The notes below the pieces were generated by a model, which saw nothing but the letters and a program-made list of their open reading frames with translations, did not search any database and was not told the origin of the DNA. The translations under genes were made by a program, and so were the position numbers. Positions 36,930 through 45,266 of a stretch of DNA of 64,000 nucleotides are shown one piece after another. Location of the stretch: the NCBI GenBank assembly GCA_965215475.1, contig OZ244061.1, positions 1,674,001 to 1,738,000 of the forward strand. Reading direction: 5' to 3'. Every line of letters starts with the position of its first letter. The stretch's first letter is position 1. The stretch is from Bin80 sp965215475. Its GTDB lineage: Bacteria; Bacteroidota; Rhodothermia; Rhodothermales; Bin80.

Positions 36930-36959
36930 CAATAGGGTAGAATATCCTCTATCCTATTG
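36930..36959. repeat. conserved hairpin upstream of tnpB, copy 2
   Basis: CAATAGGGTAGA (36930-36941) pairs with TCTATCCTATTG (36948-36959) over ATATCC. The identical stem is found in copy 1. A second small stem, AGAATGG/CCATTCT, lies at about 36981-36996 only in this copy. Confidence 0.55.
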
Positions 36960-37299
36960 TGTCTGTTATCTCTCCAAAATAGAATGGTTCCATTCTTTGG
37001 TTACTCACGTATATAATCCCCTTGAATTAATTGAAGGACCGATCATCCGTGTGCAGGCAAAAACAATCGGAAAAACCAATAGCATCAAATTCACGGGGGG
37101 ATCGAGAGGAGGTGTGGACCGAGAATATAAAAGCAGTGTAAAGTCTTATACGCAGGACACAACGACATCGGATATTGTAGTCGGGGTAAAGAGCAATAAA
37201 AACAATGGTGACGATAAGGTTGATTTCTATTTTGTACCAACGCTGTTGATTGAACTCATAAGACAAAAAAGCATTTCGGCAAACAAAGTTGAAAAATGA

Positions 37300-37704
37300 A
37301 AAAACGATTGGCAAATACTCATCAGATGCAAGGATGAGAAATTTGTGAAAAACACATTTCGAGATCTGTATAACCGGCCATGAAACAAGAATGTGCACCA
37401 AACCAATCGCTCAAACAAAAAAACTCTTACCCAATGAGGATACCCACCGAAAGATTTGATAGATATTCAGCAGTGTATTCAGCTAAGAACTGGTGAGGAA
37501 AATTCTGACCACTTCGCAGCGCGAATCAAGCTTCGGTACAAAAAGCTGAAAATGCACTTACTGGGATGGTTTGCGTGATTGCAGCCTGTACACGTGTAAC
37601 CTCCACAAAATCTTATCCGAGCGGATTTAATCATTCTCTTCCTGAACATTGCGCTCGGAACTGCGTTAGGAGCGCGTTCCAATAAATCATCTCCTCATAG
37701 ACCC
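37300..37704. other. gap with no intact gene
   Basis: A plus-strand frame from about 37465 to 37580 reads IQQCIQLRTGEENSDHFAAR and LRYKKLKMHLLGWFA with no start codon. It may be a relic of accessory DNA downstream of the R-M pair. No terminator or matching transposon end was found. Confidence 0.3.
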
Positions 37705-37977
37705 GTGCCAAAAAAACCTAAGAACAATTCTGATTATCAGTTGGAGCGGCTGCCAGTCGTTCAGGTCTTTCACTGGAAAAGTCGATCCAAGCCGGATTTA
37801 GAAAAGGGCGAGCTTGTCTATTATGGACCACTTCCAGCCTCTTATGGGATTGGTGAAGTTCAAAATGTAACGAAAGGCCTAGTTTCGGTCGATTTTCGCG
37901 GTACAGGAAGTGCACGCATCCATGAGGATGTAATTCATGAACGTTACCTCGTCCCTCTCAAAGAAGCACCCCTTTAG
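37705..37977 (+). CDS. small Tudor-like (DUF3553-type) protein, tentative
   Basis: A 90-residue protein from a GTG start. The core, KGELVYYGPLPASYGIGEVQ followed by LVSVDFRGTG and HEDVIHERYLVPL, resembles small SH3/Tudor-like beta-barrels such as DUF3553 or CarD-like folds, where G-x-G-x-V and V-x-F patterns line the barrel. It has a basic, Lys/Pro-rich N-terminus. It stands alone 120 bases before the ABC transporter genes. Function is unknown. Confidence 0.55.
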   Translation: MPKKPKNNSDYQLERLPVVQVFHWKSRSKPDLEKGELVYYGPLPASYGIGEVQNVTKGLVSVDFRGTGSARIHEDVIHERYLVPLKEAPL

Positions 37978-38100
37978 TCTTTAGTGTCGTGTAGAAGACC
38001 GCTATGACCATTCAGCTGACTGACTTGCATCTTTGGGTTTTCGTACCTTTCTCCGAATACAAAGCATAGCAAGGTAAATGGTTATCTTCTCGGGTCATTT

Positions 38101-39027
38101 ATGTCCATGAACTCGTTAATCCTCCGCGGAGTCACGAAGCGTTTCGGCAAGATCACTGCCTCTCAAGATATTTCGTTTACCGCGAACTCTGGACGGATTC
38201 TTGGACTTCTCGGACCAAACGGTGCTGGAAAAACCACGGCCATTCGAATGATTGCCTATCTCCTTACCCCGGATCAAGGCTCAATCACACTGGATGGACA
38301 GGAAGTGGGACCTTGGAGTCAAGCAAAAATGGGATACCTTCCGGAAGAACGAGGACTCTATAAAAAACTCACGTTAAATGAACAGCTTCAGTATCTTGCC
38401 GCGCTAAAAGGGGTGAACTCCCGTGAATCTATCCCTAAAATTGCATACTGGCTTGATCGTCTTGACTTAACAAAATGGGGGACACGTAAAGCTCAGGATC
38501 TATCGAAGGGGATGCAACAAAAAGTGCAATTCATCGCAACCGTACTAGCAGATCCCCAGTTGATTATACTGGATGAACCCTTTAGTGGGCTAGATCCCGT
38601 CAATAGCGAGTTGCTGAGACAGATCATTCTCGAGATGAAGCAGCAAGGGAGAATCATCCTGTTCGCAAGTCATCGTATGGATCAAGTCGAGCAGTTGTGT
38701 GATGACATCTGTTTGATCGCAAATGGACAACTCGTGCTTAGTGGAGGATTACGAGAACTCAAAAAAGGGTTCAAACGCGAAAAACTCATACTCGAATATG
38801 ATGGGGACATACCATTTCTGGAAGATCTGCAAACATCCCACGAGATTCAGGAGGTGGAATTCACCGAAGATGGGTGCGTGTTACGTATCTCACAGGATTA
38901 TAATCCGAGAATATTGCTGGACCGCATATTATCGATTCCAGATTTTACGTTATACCGCTATGAACTGCTTCAACCATCCATGAACGAAATTTTCATTCAG
39001 ACCGTGGGGAATCGTGACGAGCTCTAA
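38101..39027 (+). CDS. ABC transporter ATP-binding protein (NatA-like)
   Basis: A 308-residue ATPase of an ABC-2-type exporter. Walker A is GPNGAGKTTAIRM, the signature is DLSKGMQQKVQF, Walker B is LIILDEPFSGLDP, and the switch His is in ASHRMDQVEQL. A C-terminal extension of about 90 residues matches the DUF4162-type tail of NatA ATPases. The gene overlaps its permease gene by 14 bases. Sodium export is the classical NatAB role, but the substrate here is not established. Confidence 0.9.
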   Translation: MSMNSLILRGVTKRFGKITASQDISFTANSGRILGLLGPNGAGKTTAIRMIAYLLTPDQGSITLDGQEVGPWSQAKMGYLPEERGLYKKLTLNEQLQYLAALKGVNSRESIPKIAYWLDRLDLTKWGTRKAQDLSKGMQQKVQFIATVLADPQLIILDEPFSGLDPVNSELLRQIILEMKQQGRIILFASHRMDQVEQLCDDICLIANGQLVLSGGLRELKKGFKREKLILEYDGDIPFLEDLQTSHEIQEVEFTEDGCVLRISQDYNPRILLDRILSIPDFTLYRYELLQPSMNEIFIQTVGNRDEL

Positions 39028-40339
39028 GATCCTGGTGGTCACTCGGAGCGAGTTCATGCGACGGGCGACCTCAAAAAAATTTATTGTAGCTACACTGTTG
39101 GGGCCGCTGTTGCTGATTGGCTTCCTTCTGGTCGCAATCATGATCTCGATTTCCTCAGTTGAGGAGAGTCTCGACGAATTATCCTCTCCCGATCCCCTCC
39201 AAATTGGACTTGCAGATGAAACCGGGGTACTGGGAAGCCGAATCCTAGAACGGGGTATTGGTGAGAATATTCTCGTACTGATGTCACCTGATTCTCTGCG
39301 CAATGCTATGATCCGTGGAGAGATCGATGCGTACGTTCGTATCCCTTCCGACATCCTCACAACGAATGCTCAGCCAGTACTTCACTCTCTAAGCGGGGAT
39401 CGATATCTAGTTCGGTCTGCACTTTCGGACGCTATTGAGAGGTCGCTACAGGATTACTTCCTGGCTCAGAACAATGTCGGTCCCGATATACGGGCAATCC
39501 TTGATCGATCCATCTGGGTGGAGCTACAAAACTATAATGAAGAACGAGACGAATATGTTGAGACCGACTGGGATGCCGGATATTTTATCCTCGGGGGCAT
39601 CCTTGGGGTATTGATGTATCTTGGGATCATTATATATGGTACATTAATCCTGTATGGGACTATGGAAGAGAGAACGACACGAGTCGTGGAGATCGTCGCC
39701 TCTTCTGTTCGCCCATTTGATTTGCTGATGGGGAAAGTCATTGGGATTGGCCTAGTTGGTTTTGCTCAGATGGCAATATGGTTTATTATGCTCATTGGCG
39801 CTACGATCTTGGCGGCACCGATCATAGAATTCTTTGTTGATCCGTCCGTGTATGATCTACCTTCAAATGCAAGTTCACAGGAAATCATCGCAGCGGCAGA
39901 CATTCCGTTACCCAGTATTTCGCCAACCATCCTGATTTGGTTTCTGCTCTACTTCATTGGCGGCTATCTTCTTTATGGTGGATTATTTGCTGCCGTGGGA
40001 ACCATGGTGGACTCCCCCCAAGAGTCACAAACACTACTGGTACCTCTCATGATGCCCATCATCATATCCATCATGTTCATGGGGCCGATTATTCTCGATC
40101 CGCATAGCTCACTTGCTGTGGGGATATCGCTCTTCCCCCTGACATCTTCGGTTCCAATGATCGTTCGTATCGCGATTGGCGATGTCCCTCTATGGGAAAT
40201 TCTGTTATCCTATGGGTTACTTCTAGGGACATTCCTGACATCTATATGGATTAGTGCACGAATTTATCGAGCGAGTCTTCTTATGTATGGAAAGAAACCT
40301 TCCCTCAAGACGATGATTGGGTATCTTCGAAGTGGCTAA
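39014..40339 (+). CDS. ABC-2-type permease (NatB-like)
   Basis: A 441-residue membrane partner of the preceding ATPase. One N-terminal transmembrane helix (LLGPLLLIGFLLVAIMI) is followed by an extracytoplasmic domain of about 160 residues. Five or so further helices follow between residues 185 and 425 (FILGGILGVLMYLGIIIYG, IWFIMLIGATILAAPII and others). TMEERTTRVVEIVASSVRPF is a signature of ABC-2 family permeases. Its 3' end overlaps the convergent ogt gene by 35 bases. Confidence 0.88.
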   Translation: MTSSKILVVTRSEFMRRATSKKFIVATLLGPLLLIGFLLVAIMISISSVEESLDELSSPDPLQIGLADETGVLGSRILERGIGENILVLMSPDSLRNAMIRGEIDAYVRIPSDILTTNAQPVLHSLSGDRYLVRSALSDAIERSLQDYFLAQNNVGPDIRAILDRSIWVELQNYNEERDEYVETDWDAGYFILGGILGVLMYLGIIIYGTLILYGTMEERTTRVVEIVASSVRPFDLLMGKVIGIGLVGFAQMAIWFIMLIGATILAAPIIEFFVDPSVYDLPSNASSQEIIAAADIPLPSISPTILIWFLLYFIGGYLLYGGLFAAVGTMVDSPQESQTLLVPLMMPIIISIMFMGPIILDPHSSLAVGISLFPLTSSVPMIVRIAIGDVPLWEILLSYGLLLGTFLTSIWISARIYRASLLMYGKKPSLKTMIGYLRSG

Positions 40340-40826
40340 AGAGATCTGGGCGCAGAGACCTATCCTCCAGTCGAAGAAGGAATTCCTTGCGATGGATCCC
40401 CCCTCTATATCCAGTGAGTTGGCCGTTTGCACCAATTACCCGATGACAGGGGCAGATAATGGGAATTGGGTTGGAACCGTTCGCCCGGCCTACCGCACGT
40501 GCCAATCCCACGTCTCCAAGTAGACGAGCAATTTGCCCATATGAGCGAGTTTCTCCGTAGGGGATGGTCTTCAGTAAGGTCCACACGCGCTTCTGAAAGG
40601 TCGTTCCTTGTGGATCGAGGGTAACGGAAAAATGAATCCGTTCTCCCGAGAAATATGCATCAAGCTCCCGCGCAGCTATCTCAAAAGGAGCTCCGGCCGG
40701 TTCCAAGTTCGAAATTTCCCCAAATTTAATCTGTGTCAAACCGGTAGATGAAAAAAGCAAGGTCAGTGGACCCATCGGTGTTTCAGGAATTACTTCGCCT
40801 GTACGTGTTTGTGGGACAATTATCAT
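40305..40826 (-). CDS. ogt: methylated-DNA--protein-cysteine methyltransferase
   Basis: A 173-residue suicide DNA repair protein that transfers the alkyl group from O6-alkylguanine to its own Cys. The N-terminal domain spans about residues 8-70. The DNA-binding domain contains TFQKRVWTLLKTIPYGET and SYGQIARLLG, and the acceptor Cys127 is in ICPCHRVIGANGQLTGYRGG. It is full length, unlike the short homologue at 8689-9027. It is convergent with the ABC permease gene. Confidence 0.92.
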   Translation of the reverse strand: MIIVPQTRTGEVIPETPMGPLTLLFSSTGLTQIKFGEISNLEPAGAPFEIAARELDAYFSGERIHFSVTLDPQGTTFQKRVWTLLKTIPYGETRSYGQIARLLGDVGLARAVGRANGSNPIPIICPCHRVIGANGQLTGYRGGIHRKEFLLRLEDRSLRPDLFSHFEDTQSSS

Positions 40827-40884
40827 AGGTAAAGCGTTTCAGTAGATCCGTGAGACTTGGATTATACTATTACTACGATAACTG

Positions 40885-42183
40885 ATGGAAACTCTTGTGC
40901 GTGAGACTGGTGACATGATCCGTGTTTTGGAGATTAAGGCAGATTCCTTGGACCTTGAAACAGATGTACGACTGGCGGTAAAAAAACAGCAATCTATGAC
41001 TACGCGCCGAGGGTTCCGACCTGGACAGGTACCCCAAAAAATGATCCGCCGCATATATGCGAATGAGATTGGAAATATCGTTGTTCAGAATTTAGTCCAA
41101 GAAGTGTTTGAAGATCTAGTAATCCGAAATGATGAGCATGACGTAGTCGGGCAACCTCGTGAAATTTCTCGCCAATACAAGCTTGATGAAGATTTGCACG
41201 TGCAGATTGAATTTTATGTAGCTCCTAAAATTGAATTGAAAGATCTCAGTGGACAAGTTCTTGAGGTACCGGTCGCTGGAGTAACCGATCATCTCATTCA
41301 GTTCTTCATTCAGGTTCAATTAATTCCTCATCTTCCCCTCAGACCCTTGAATCCCAATGAAAAAATTGGTGAGCCGAGCCTGGGAATGTTTGATCGGATT
41401 ACGTACGAATTCGAAAATATTGATCGGCAAACAGGGCAGGTTCTGATTGGAGTCGGCGATACTAAAAAGCAACAAATTTTTGATTATTTCTTTGCTTTAA
41501 AAAAGAATAAGGAATATCTTGATTTTGGAGACATCTTCAAAGAGCATTCCGTTGGAGATGTATTTTTTATTGACAATGATGGGTCCCACTCTGAATTAAT
41601 TCAGAGCGGGTTGGAAGATTCAAAGGTACGAATTAAAATTTTAGAAGCTGAGCGGTATGATTGGCCGGAAATGAACGACACATGGGCAAAGCTTATCAGC
41701 GATAATTCCGTGGACTCACACGAAGATCTAAATAAGTGGGCGAAGGAATTTCTTGAGTCTAGTTTCAGGTATCAAAATCGTAGTTTACTAGAAACGAACC
41801 TAAAGAAACGCCTTTGTGAGTTACACTCTTTTTCTATTCCAACAGAATTTCTAAAACAGCTTGACGAGCACAATCTTCTTGATTCTTTCGAAGGAACATC
41901 AAACTTTGACCAATTAGTTGGGTTACTTCAAGAGGAATTCCGGTGGAATATCCTATTTACCCTTATCAGGAAAAAATACGATTATGAGTTATCTGAGAAT
42001 CCTATAGCTTCCGAATCTCTGGATGCAAGTGACGAATATGAAGAATCCTTGGATCAAGGAATTCTATCTGAATTAGTGAAACAATTTGAAATCAAGAATA
42101 TCCCTCTCACTGAATTGGAAACTATATGTATTGTTGCTAAGGAAAACGAAAATTCATATATCCATAACAAATATTATGATTAG
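40885..42183 (+). CDS. tig: trigger factor chaperone
   Basis: A ribosome-bound folding chaperone of 432 residues. The N-terminal ribosome-binding domain carries TTRRGFRPGQVPQKMIRR, a variant of the GFRxGxxP tail loop. The central domain is a divergent PPIase fold and the C-terminal arms are helical and acidic. The ATG at 40885 or the Met at 40918 could be the start. It directly precedes clpP (stop and start adjacent), the usual tig-clpP arrangement, although clpX is not next. Confidence 0.9.
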   Translation: METLVRETGDMIRVLEIKADSLDLETDVRLAVKKQQSMTTRRGFRPGQVPQKMIRRIYANEIGNIVVQNLVQEVFEDLVIRNDEHDVVGQPREISRQYKLDEDLHVQIEFYVAPKIELKDLSGQVLEVPVAGVTDHLIQFFIQVQLIPHLPLRPLNPNEKIGEPSLGMFDRITYEFENIDRQTGQVLIGVGDTKKQQIFDYFFALKKNKEYLDFGDIFKEHSVGDVFFIDNDGSHSELIQSGLEDSKVRIKILEAERYDWPEMNDTWAKLISDNSVDSHEDLNKWAKEFLESSFRYQNRSLLETNLKKRLCELHSFSIPTEFLKQLDEHNLLDSFEGTSNFDQLVGLLQEEFRWNILFTLIRKKYDYELSENPIASESLDASDEYEESLDQGILSELVKQFEIKNIPLTELETICIVAKENENSYIHNKYYD

Positions 42184-42867
42184 ATGGTCGGTGATTTTGT
42201 AAAGTTTTCAAAAAGTCTCCGCCTGCCGGAGAGTATCTATACAAAGGGGCTTGGAGATCAGCCCATAGGGAATCTGGTTCCTATGGTCGTTGAGCAAACC
42301 TCTCGTGGAGAGAGGGCCTATGACATATTCAGCCGTCTCCTCAAAGAGCGGATTATTATTCTAGGTACCCCCATCAATGATGTCGTCGCAAATCTAGCCG
42401 TTGCCCAACTGCTCTATCTGACTAGCGAAGATCCTGAAAGAGATATCAATATATATATCAATTCACCTGGTGGAATGGTGTACAGCGGGCTTGGCGTTTA
42501 TGATACGATCCAATATGTCTCGTGCCCGGTTGCAACGATTTGTGTAGGATTAGCCGCATCTCTGGGTTCCGTGCTCCTAGCTTCAGGAACGAAAGAACAT
42601 CGAGCTGCACTTCCCAACTCCCGGATCATGTTGCACCAGCCCTTGGGGGGAGCCCAAGGACAGGCATCCGATATTGAAATACAGGCCCGAGAAATTTTAT
42701 GGCTGAAACAACGCCTATATGAAATTCTATCTCAACACACTGGTCAGGATCAGGATACTATTGAAAAGGATGCCGACCGGGACTACTGGCTGAGTTCTCA
42801 GGAAGCCAAAGAGTATGGGCTCATTGATCGCGTACTTGAACCACAAGTTCTTCCAACTAAAAAATGA
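42184..42867 (+). CDS. clpP: ATP-dependent Clp protease proteolytic subunit
   Basis: A 227-residue serine protease subunit that forms the ClpP tetradecamer with a Clp ATPase. Catalytic Ser126 is in GLAASLGSVLL and His151 in MLHQPLGG; the Asp lies in the DRDYWLSSQEAKEYGLID block near residue 200. NSPGGMVYSGLGVYD is conserved. The ATG follows the trigger factor stop without a gap. The N-terminus (about 30 residues before NLVPMVVEQ) is somewhat longer than usual and may include a propeptide. Confidence 0.95.
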   Translation: MVGDFVKFSKSLRLPESIYTKGLGDQPIGNLVPMVVEQTSRGERAYDIFSRLLKERIIILGTPINDVVANLAVAQLLYLTSEDPERDINIYINSPGGMVYSGLGVYDTIQYVSCPVATICVGLAASLGSVLLASGTKEHRAALPNSRIMLHQPLGGAQGQASDIEIQAREILWLKQRLYEILSQHTGQDQDTIEKDADRDYWLSSQEAKEYGLIDRVLEPQVLPTKK

Positions 42868-42870
42868 GCG

Positions 42871-42943
42871 TACCGCGTACGGGATTTGAACCCGTGTTAC
42901 CGGCGTGAGAGGCCGGCGTCCTAGACCCCTAGACGAACGCGGC
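42871..42943 (-). tRNA. tRNA-Glu (anticodon CUC)
   Basis: A 73-base cloverleaf read on the minus strand. The acceptor stem GCCGCGT pairs with ACGCGGT (first pair G-T). The D-arm contains TCGTCTAGGGGTCTAGGA. The anticodon stem CCGGC/GCCGG encloses CTCTCAC, giving CUC, and the T-arm is ACGGG TTCAAAT CCCGT. No CCA is encoded. It lies 3 bases beyond the convergent clpP stop. Confidence 0.93.
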
Positions 42944-43055
42944 AAGAAACGGCTTTTACTATGCGTCTCCTCCGTGAGTTGCCGATATGTCCAGATCATA
43001 CTCTTTTGGAACTTCATCTTTTACAGGAAGGTAGTACCTGAATGACCTTTGTATT

Positions 43056-44204
43056 ATGTCTGTGTCGATATACTTGGACTATAATGCTACGACGCCCGTT
43101 GATCCTCGCGTCGTGGAAAAGATGTTACCATACTTCACAGAGCATTATGGCAACCCTTCTAGCCATGCACACATGTACGGATGGTCCGCTCATGCAGCGA
43201 TTGAGAAAGCACGCAATGAAGTTGCCCAGTCTATTGGCGCATCTAGGCCATCTGAAGTTATCTTTACAAGCGGCGCAACAGAAGGGATAAATGCAGCAAT
43301 CAAAGGATTAGCCGGAACAGGCTCGTGCAAAAAAAATCACTTCGTCACCGTACAAACTGAGCACAGCGCAGTGATCCATGCCTGTCAGTATCTTGAACGG
43401 CAGGGATATCGGATCACCTATGTGCCCGTCGATTCTGATGGACTGATTGATTTTGGCTACCTACAGGAAAGTCTCACCGATGAGACGGTTCTCGTATGCG
43501 TGATGTGGGCCAATAATGAGACAGGAGTCATACAGCCGATCTCTAAAATCGCAGGCTTGGTTCGGGAACGTGGAATCCTATTCATGACAGACGCAACACA
43601 GGCCATTGGTAAACTGCCTATCTCCGTCGACGATGTAGACATCCTCGTTTGTAGTGCACATAAAGTGTATGGCCCCAAGGGAGTCGGGGCCATGTTTGTG
43701 CGTACTCATGTACGATGCATTCCCTTAATGGATGGAGGTGGTCAGGAATGGGGAAAACGTAGTGGGACCCATAATGTCCCTGGTATCGTAGGGATGGGGG
43801 AAGCATTTCGGTTAGCAAAACTAGAATGCGAACAAGATGCGACCCGCCTTTGCTCCTTACGTGACAAATTCGAACACGACTTGGCCGGTTCGGGAGCTAA
43901 GTTTCATATTAATGGCGCCGGCACTAAAAGGTTACCCCAAACAAGTAGTATATCGTTTCCTGAGTTGAATCTAGAACGGCTTCTTCTTTCTATCCGTACA
44001 CTGGCAGTAGGAACTGGAAGTGCCTGTGGTTCTGGTAAGAGTGTACCCAGTTCGGTACTCTCTGCCATGGGGATAGACGATGATACGGCCCGAAAGACCT
44101 TACGAATCAGCCTAGGGCGCCCTACTACTGAGCAAGAGGTTTCTCATGCCTCCGAATTGCTTGTCCATGCGTTAGATGGACTCTACAATAAAGCTGCTGC
44201 ATGA
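43056..44204 (+). CDS. cysteine desulfurase (IscS/NifS family)
   Basis: A 382-residue PLP enzyme that converts cysteine to alanine and a protein-bound persulfide for Fe-S cluster or thio-cofactor assembly. YLDYNATTPVDPRV is the N-terminal signature, the PLP Lys is in CSAHKVYGPKGVGA, and the persulfide Cys is in GTGSACGSGKSVPS. The loop around that Cys is short, as in NifS/IscS group I. The stop overlaps the DUF2480 gene by 4 bases. The symbol is left open because iscS and nifS cannot be separated here. Confidence 0.92.
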   Translation: MSVSIYLDYNATTPVDPRVVEKMLPYFTEHYGNPSSHAHMYGWSAHAAIEKARNEVAQSIGASRPSEVIFTSGATEGINAAIKGLAGTGSCKKNHFVTVQTEHSAVIHACQYLERQGYRITYVPVDSDGLIDFGYLQESLTDETVLVCVMWANNETGVIQPISKIAGLVRERGILFMTDATQAIGKLPISVDDVDILVCSAHKVYGPKGVGAMFVRTHVRCIPLMDGGGQEWGKRSGTHNVPGIVGMGEAFRLAKLECEQDATRLCSLRDKFEHDLAGSGAKFHINGAGTKRLPQTSSISFPELNLERLLLSIRTLAVGTGSACGSGKSVPSSVLSAMGIDDDTARKTLRISLGRPTTEQEVSHASELLVHALDGLYNKAAA

Positions 44205-44731
44205 CTCAAATGGAAATTGTTAACCGTGTTGCCCAAAGTGGAATTCAGGTTTATGATTTGGAATTACTCTGGGATGGAAATGAGATCAAGGAACTGGATC
44301 TGGCTCCTTTTCTAGAAGGGGGATTTCTTCTTCGGGAGAATCCCTTTCGGTCACAAGTCGCTGCATATGAAGACTGGCCGATGTTTGATGGGGTTCATGT
44401 GGCTCTTTTTTGCAGTACGGACGCACTGGTACCTATGTGGGCATATATGTTGATTGCTTCACACCTTGATCATGCCAAGAGTATTACAATGGGGCAAAAA
44501 GATGATGTAATACGAGAGCAATTTTTGCTGGCACTACAACAAGAAGATTGGACAAGATTTTCCGACAAAATTGTTGTGGTTAAGGGATGTGGCTCAGGCA
44601 TTGTTCCAGAAAGTGCGTATGCCAAAGCGTCTAGGGAACTTCAAAAGGTCGCTCATAAGATTATGTTTGGAGAGCCTTGCTCCAGCGTACCAATATGGCG
44701 GCAGCCGAAAGAAAAAACTGCCTCTGTATAG
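44201..44731 (+). CDS. DUF2480 family protein
   Basis: A 176-residue protein matching DUF2480, a family found mainly in Bacteroidota. Family-typical blocks are EIVNRVAQSGIQVYDLELL, FRSQVAAYEDWPMFDGVHVA, STDALVPMWAYMLIASHL, VVVKGCGSGIVPESAY and FGEPCSSVPIW. The conserved cysteines and the ATGA coupling to the cysteine desulfurase hint at a role in sulfur or Fe-S metabolism. This is inference only. Confidence 0.85.
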   Translation: MTQMEIVNRVAQSGIQVYDLELLWDGNEIKELDLAPFLEGGFLLRENPFRSQVAAYEDWPMFDGVHVALFCSTDALVPMWAYMLIASHLDHAKSITMGQKDDVIREQFLLALQQEDWTRFSDKIVVVKGCGSGIVPESAYAKASRELQKVAHKIMFGEPCSSVPIWRQPKEKTASV

Positions 44732-45201
44732 GGTAAATCTCGTGATTCTCACAAAAGTAGATCTAGGAATCTTCGTGGCCTCCTCATTTGATTGAGAATT
44801 TTACGACCTTCGATATACGAAAGAAGAGTCGGAGAAGAACCTGATTACGCCGGTGATCCGTAAGAAAAGAAAGCGGATGAAGGAGAGTGACTCCGCCGAA
44901 AGAGAAACCCAAAATAGGTCCTCCGGGAGCGGGTCCTGCCTAAACCATCTCAATCACTAGGGCTTATCTCCGATCACCTGAATATAGCCTAGAGGGATTT
45001 GGCCGAGTCATCACTCCCTCTGATACTATCATGAATATTTATCGTTTGAGAACGCTACTCTGTACCAAAAAGCAAAAGCAACGTAAGTGCCAGGAAAGAC
45101 AACACTGACGAGACCGACACGCAGCAAGTTACCTCCACTCACCCAAGAAAAATCTATGGGCTTGTACGAGATAACCGTAAAGGTATGTATATCTAAACAA
45201 A
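44732..45201. other. gap with no recognisable gene
   Basis: About 470 bases between DUF2480 and the terminator of the second susCD operon. No protein with a recognisable motif and no tRNA was seen. The stretch 44880-44945 is locally GC-rich with several short self-complementary runs, but no fold typical of a known RNA could be recognised. Confidence 0.4.
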
Positions 45202-45245
45202 AAGGGCTTCTCATGCCTGACCGCATGAGAAGCCCTTCTCAAAAG
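45202..45245 (-). terminator. strong rho-independent terminator of the second susCD operon
   Basis: A perfect 15-bp stem, AAGGGCTTCTCATGC at 45202-45216 with GCATGAGAAGCCCTT at 45223-45237, has a 6-base loop. On the minus strand it is followed by TTTGTTTAG. It lies 30 bases after the susD stop. Confidence 0.88.
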
Positions 45246-45266
45246 CTACCAACTTGCTATGAAAAT

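Larger units (their letters stand above)
35612..37029 (-). mobile_element. TnpB element copy 2, intact, with 23-bp TIRs and 8-bp target duplication
   Basis: The element is 35620-37021 (1402 bp). The left TIR at 35620-35642 (GGGAATTATATGCGTGAG...) and the right TIR at 36999-37021 match at 21 of 23 positions when one is reverse-complemented. The target duplication TTGAATTA occurs at 35612-35619 and 37022-37029 and is exact. The only gene is a full-length tnpB whose stop lies 5 bases inside the left TIR. There is no TnpA and no DDE transposase. Related copy 1 is at 15947-17135. Confidence 0.88.
35467..37299 (+). pseudogene. PD-(D/E)xK restriction-type nuclease split by the TnpB element
   Basis: Bases 35467-35619 encode 51 residues (MNVEDPVILGRQASARGFAN ... 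STYDIVVEL). Bases 37030-37299 continue in frame from IEGPIIRVQAKT to a stop, giving a 140-residue protein once the 1402-bp element and one 8-bp duplication are removed. The pair Asp46 and Gln60-x-Lys62 forms a PD-(D/E)xK-type active site with Gln in place of Glu. The fold resembles the short endonuclease family that includes group I intron-associated nucleases. Coupling to the methyltransferase suggests its cognate restriction enzyme. The insertion separates the catalytic residues, so it is inactive. Confidence 0.75.

Noticed and set aside
36997..37299. An independent 100-residue gene starting at 36997
   Set aside because: Its first 11 codons lie in the TnpB element's terminal repeat and the target duplication; the remainder is the displaced 3' half of the nuclease gene begun at 35467.
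44880..44945. A structured non-coding RNA in the GC-rich part of the gap
   Set aside because: Short self-complementary runs exist but no recognisable consensus of tmRNA, 6S, RNase P or SRP RNA was found.
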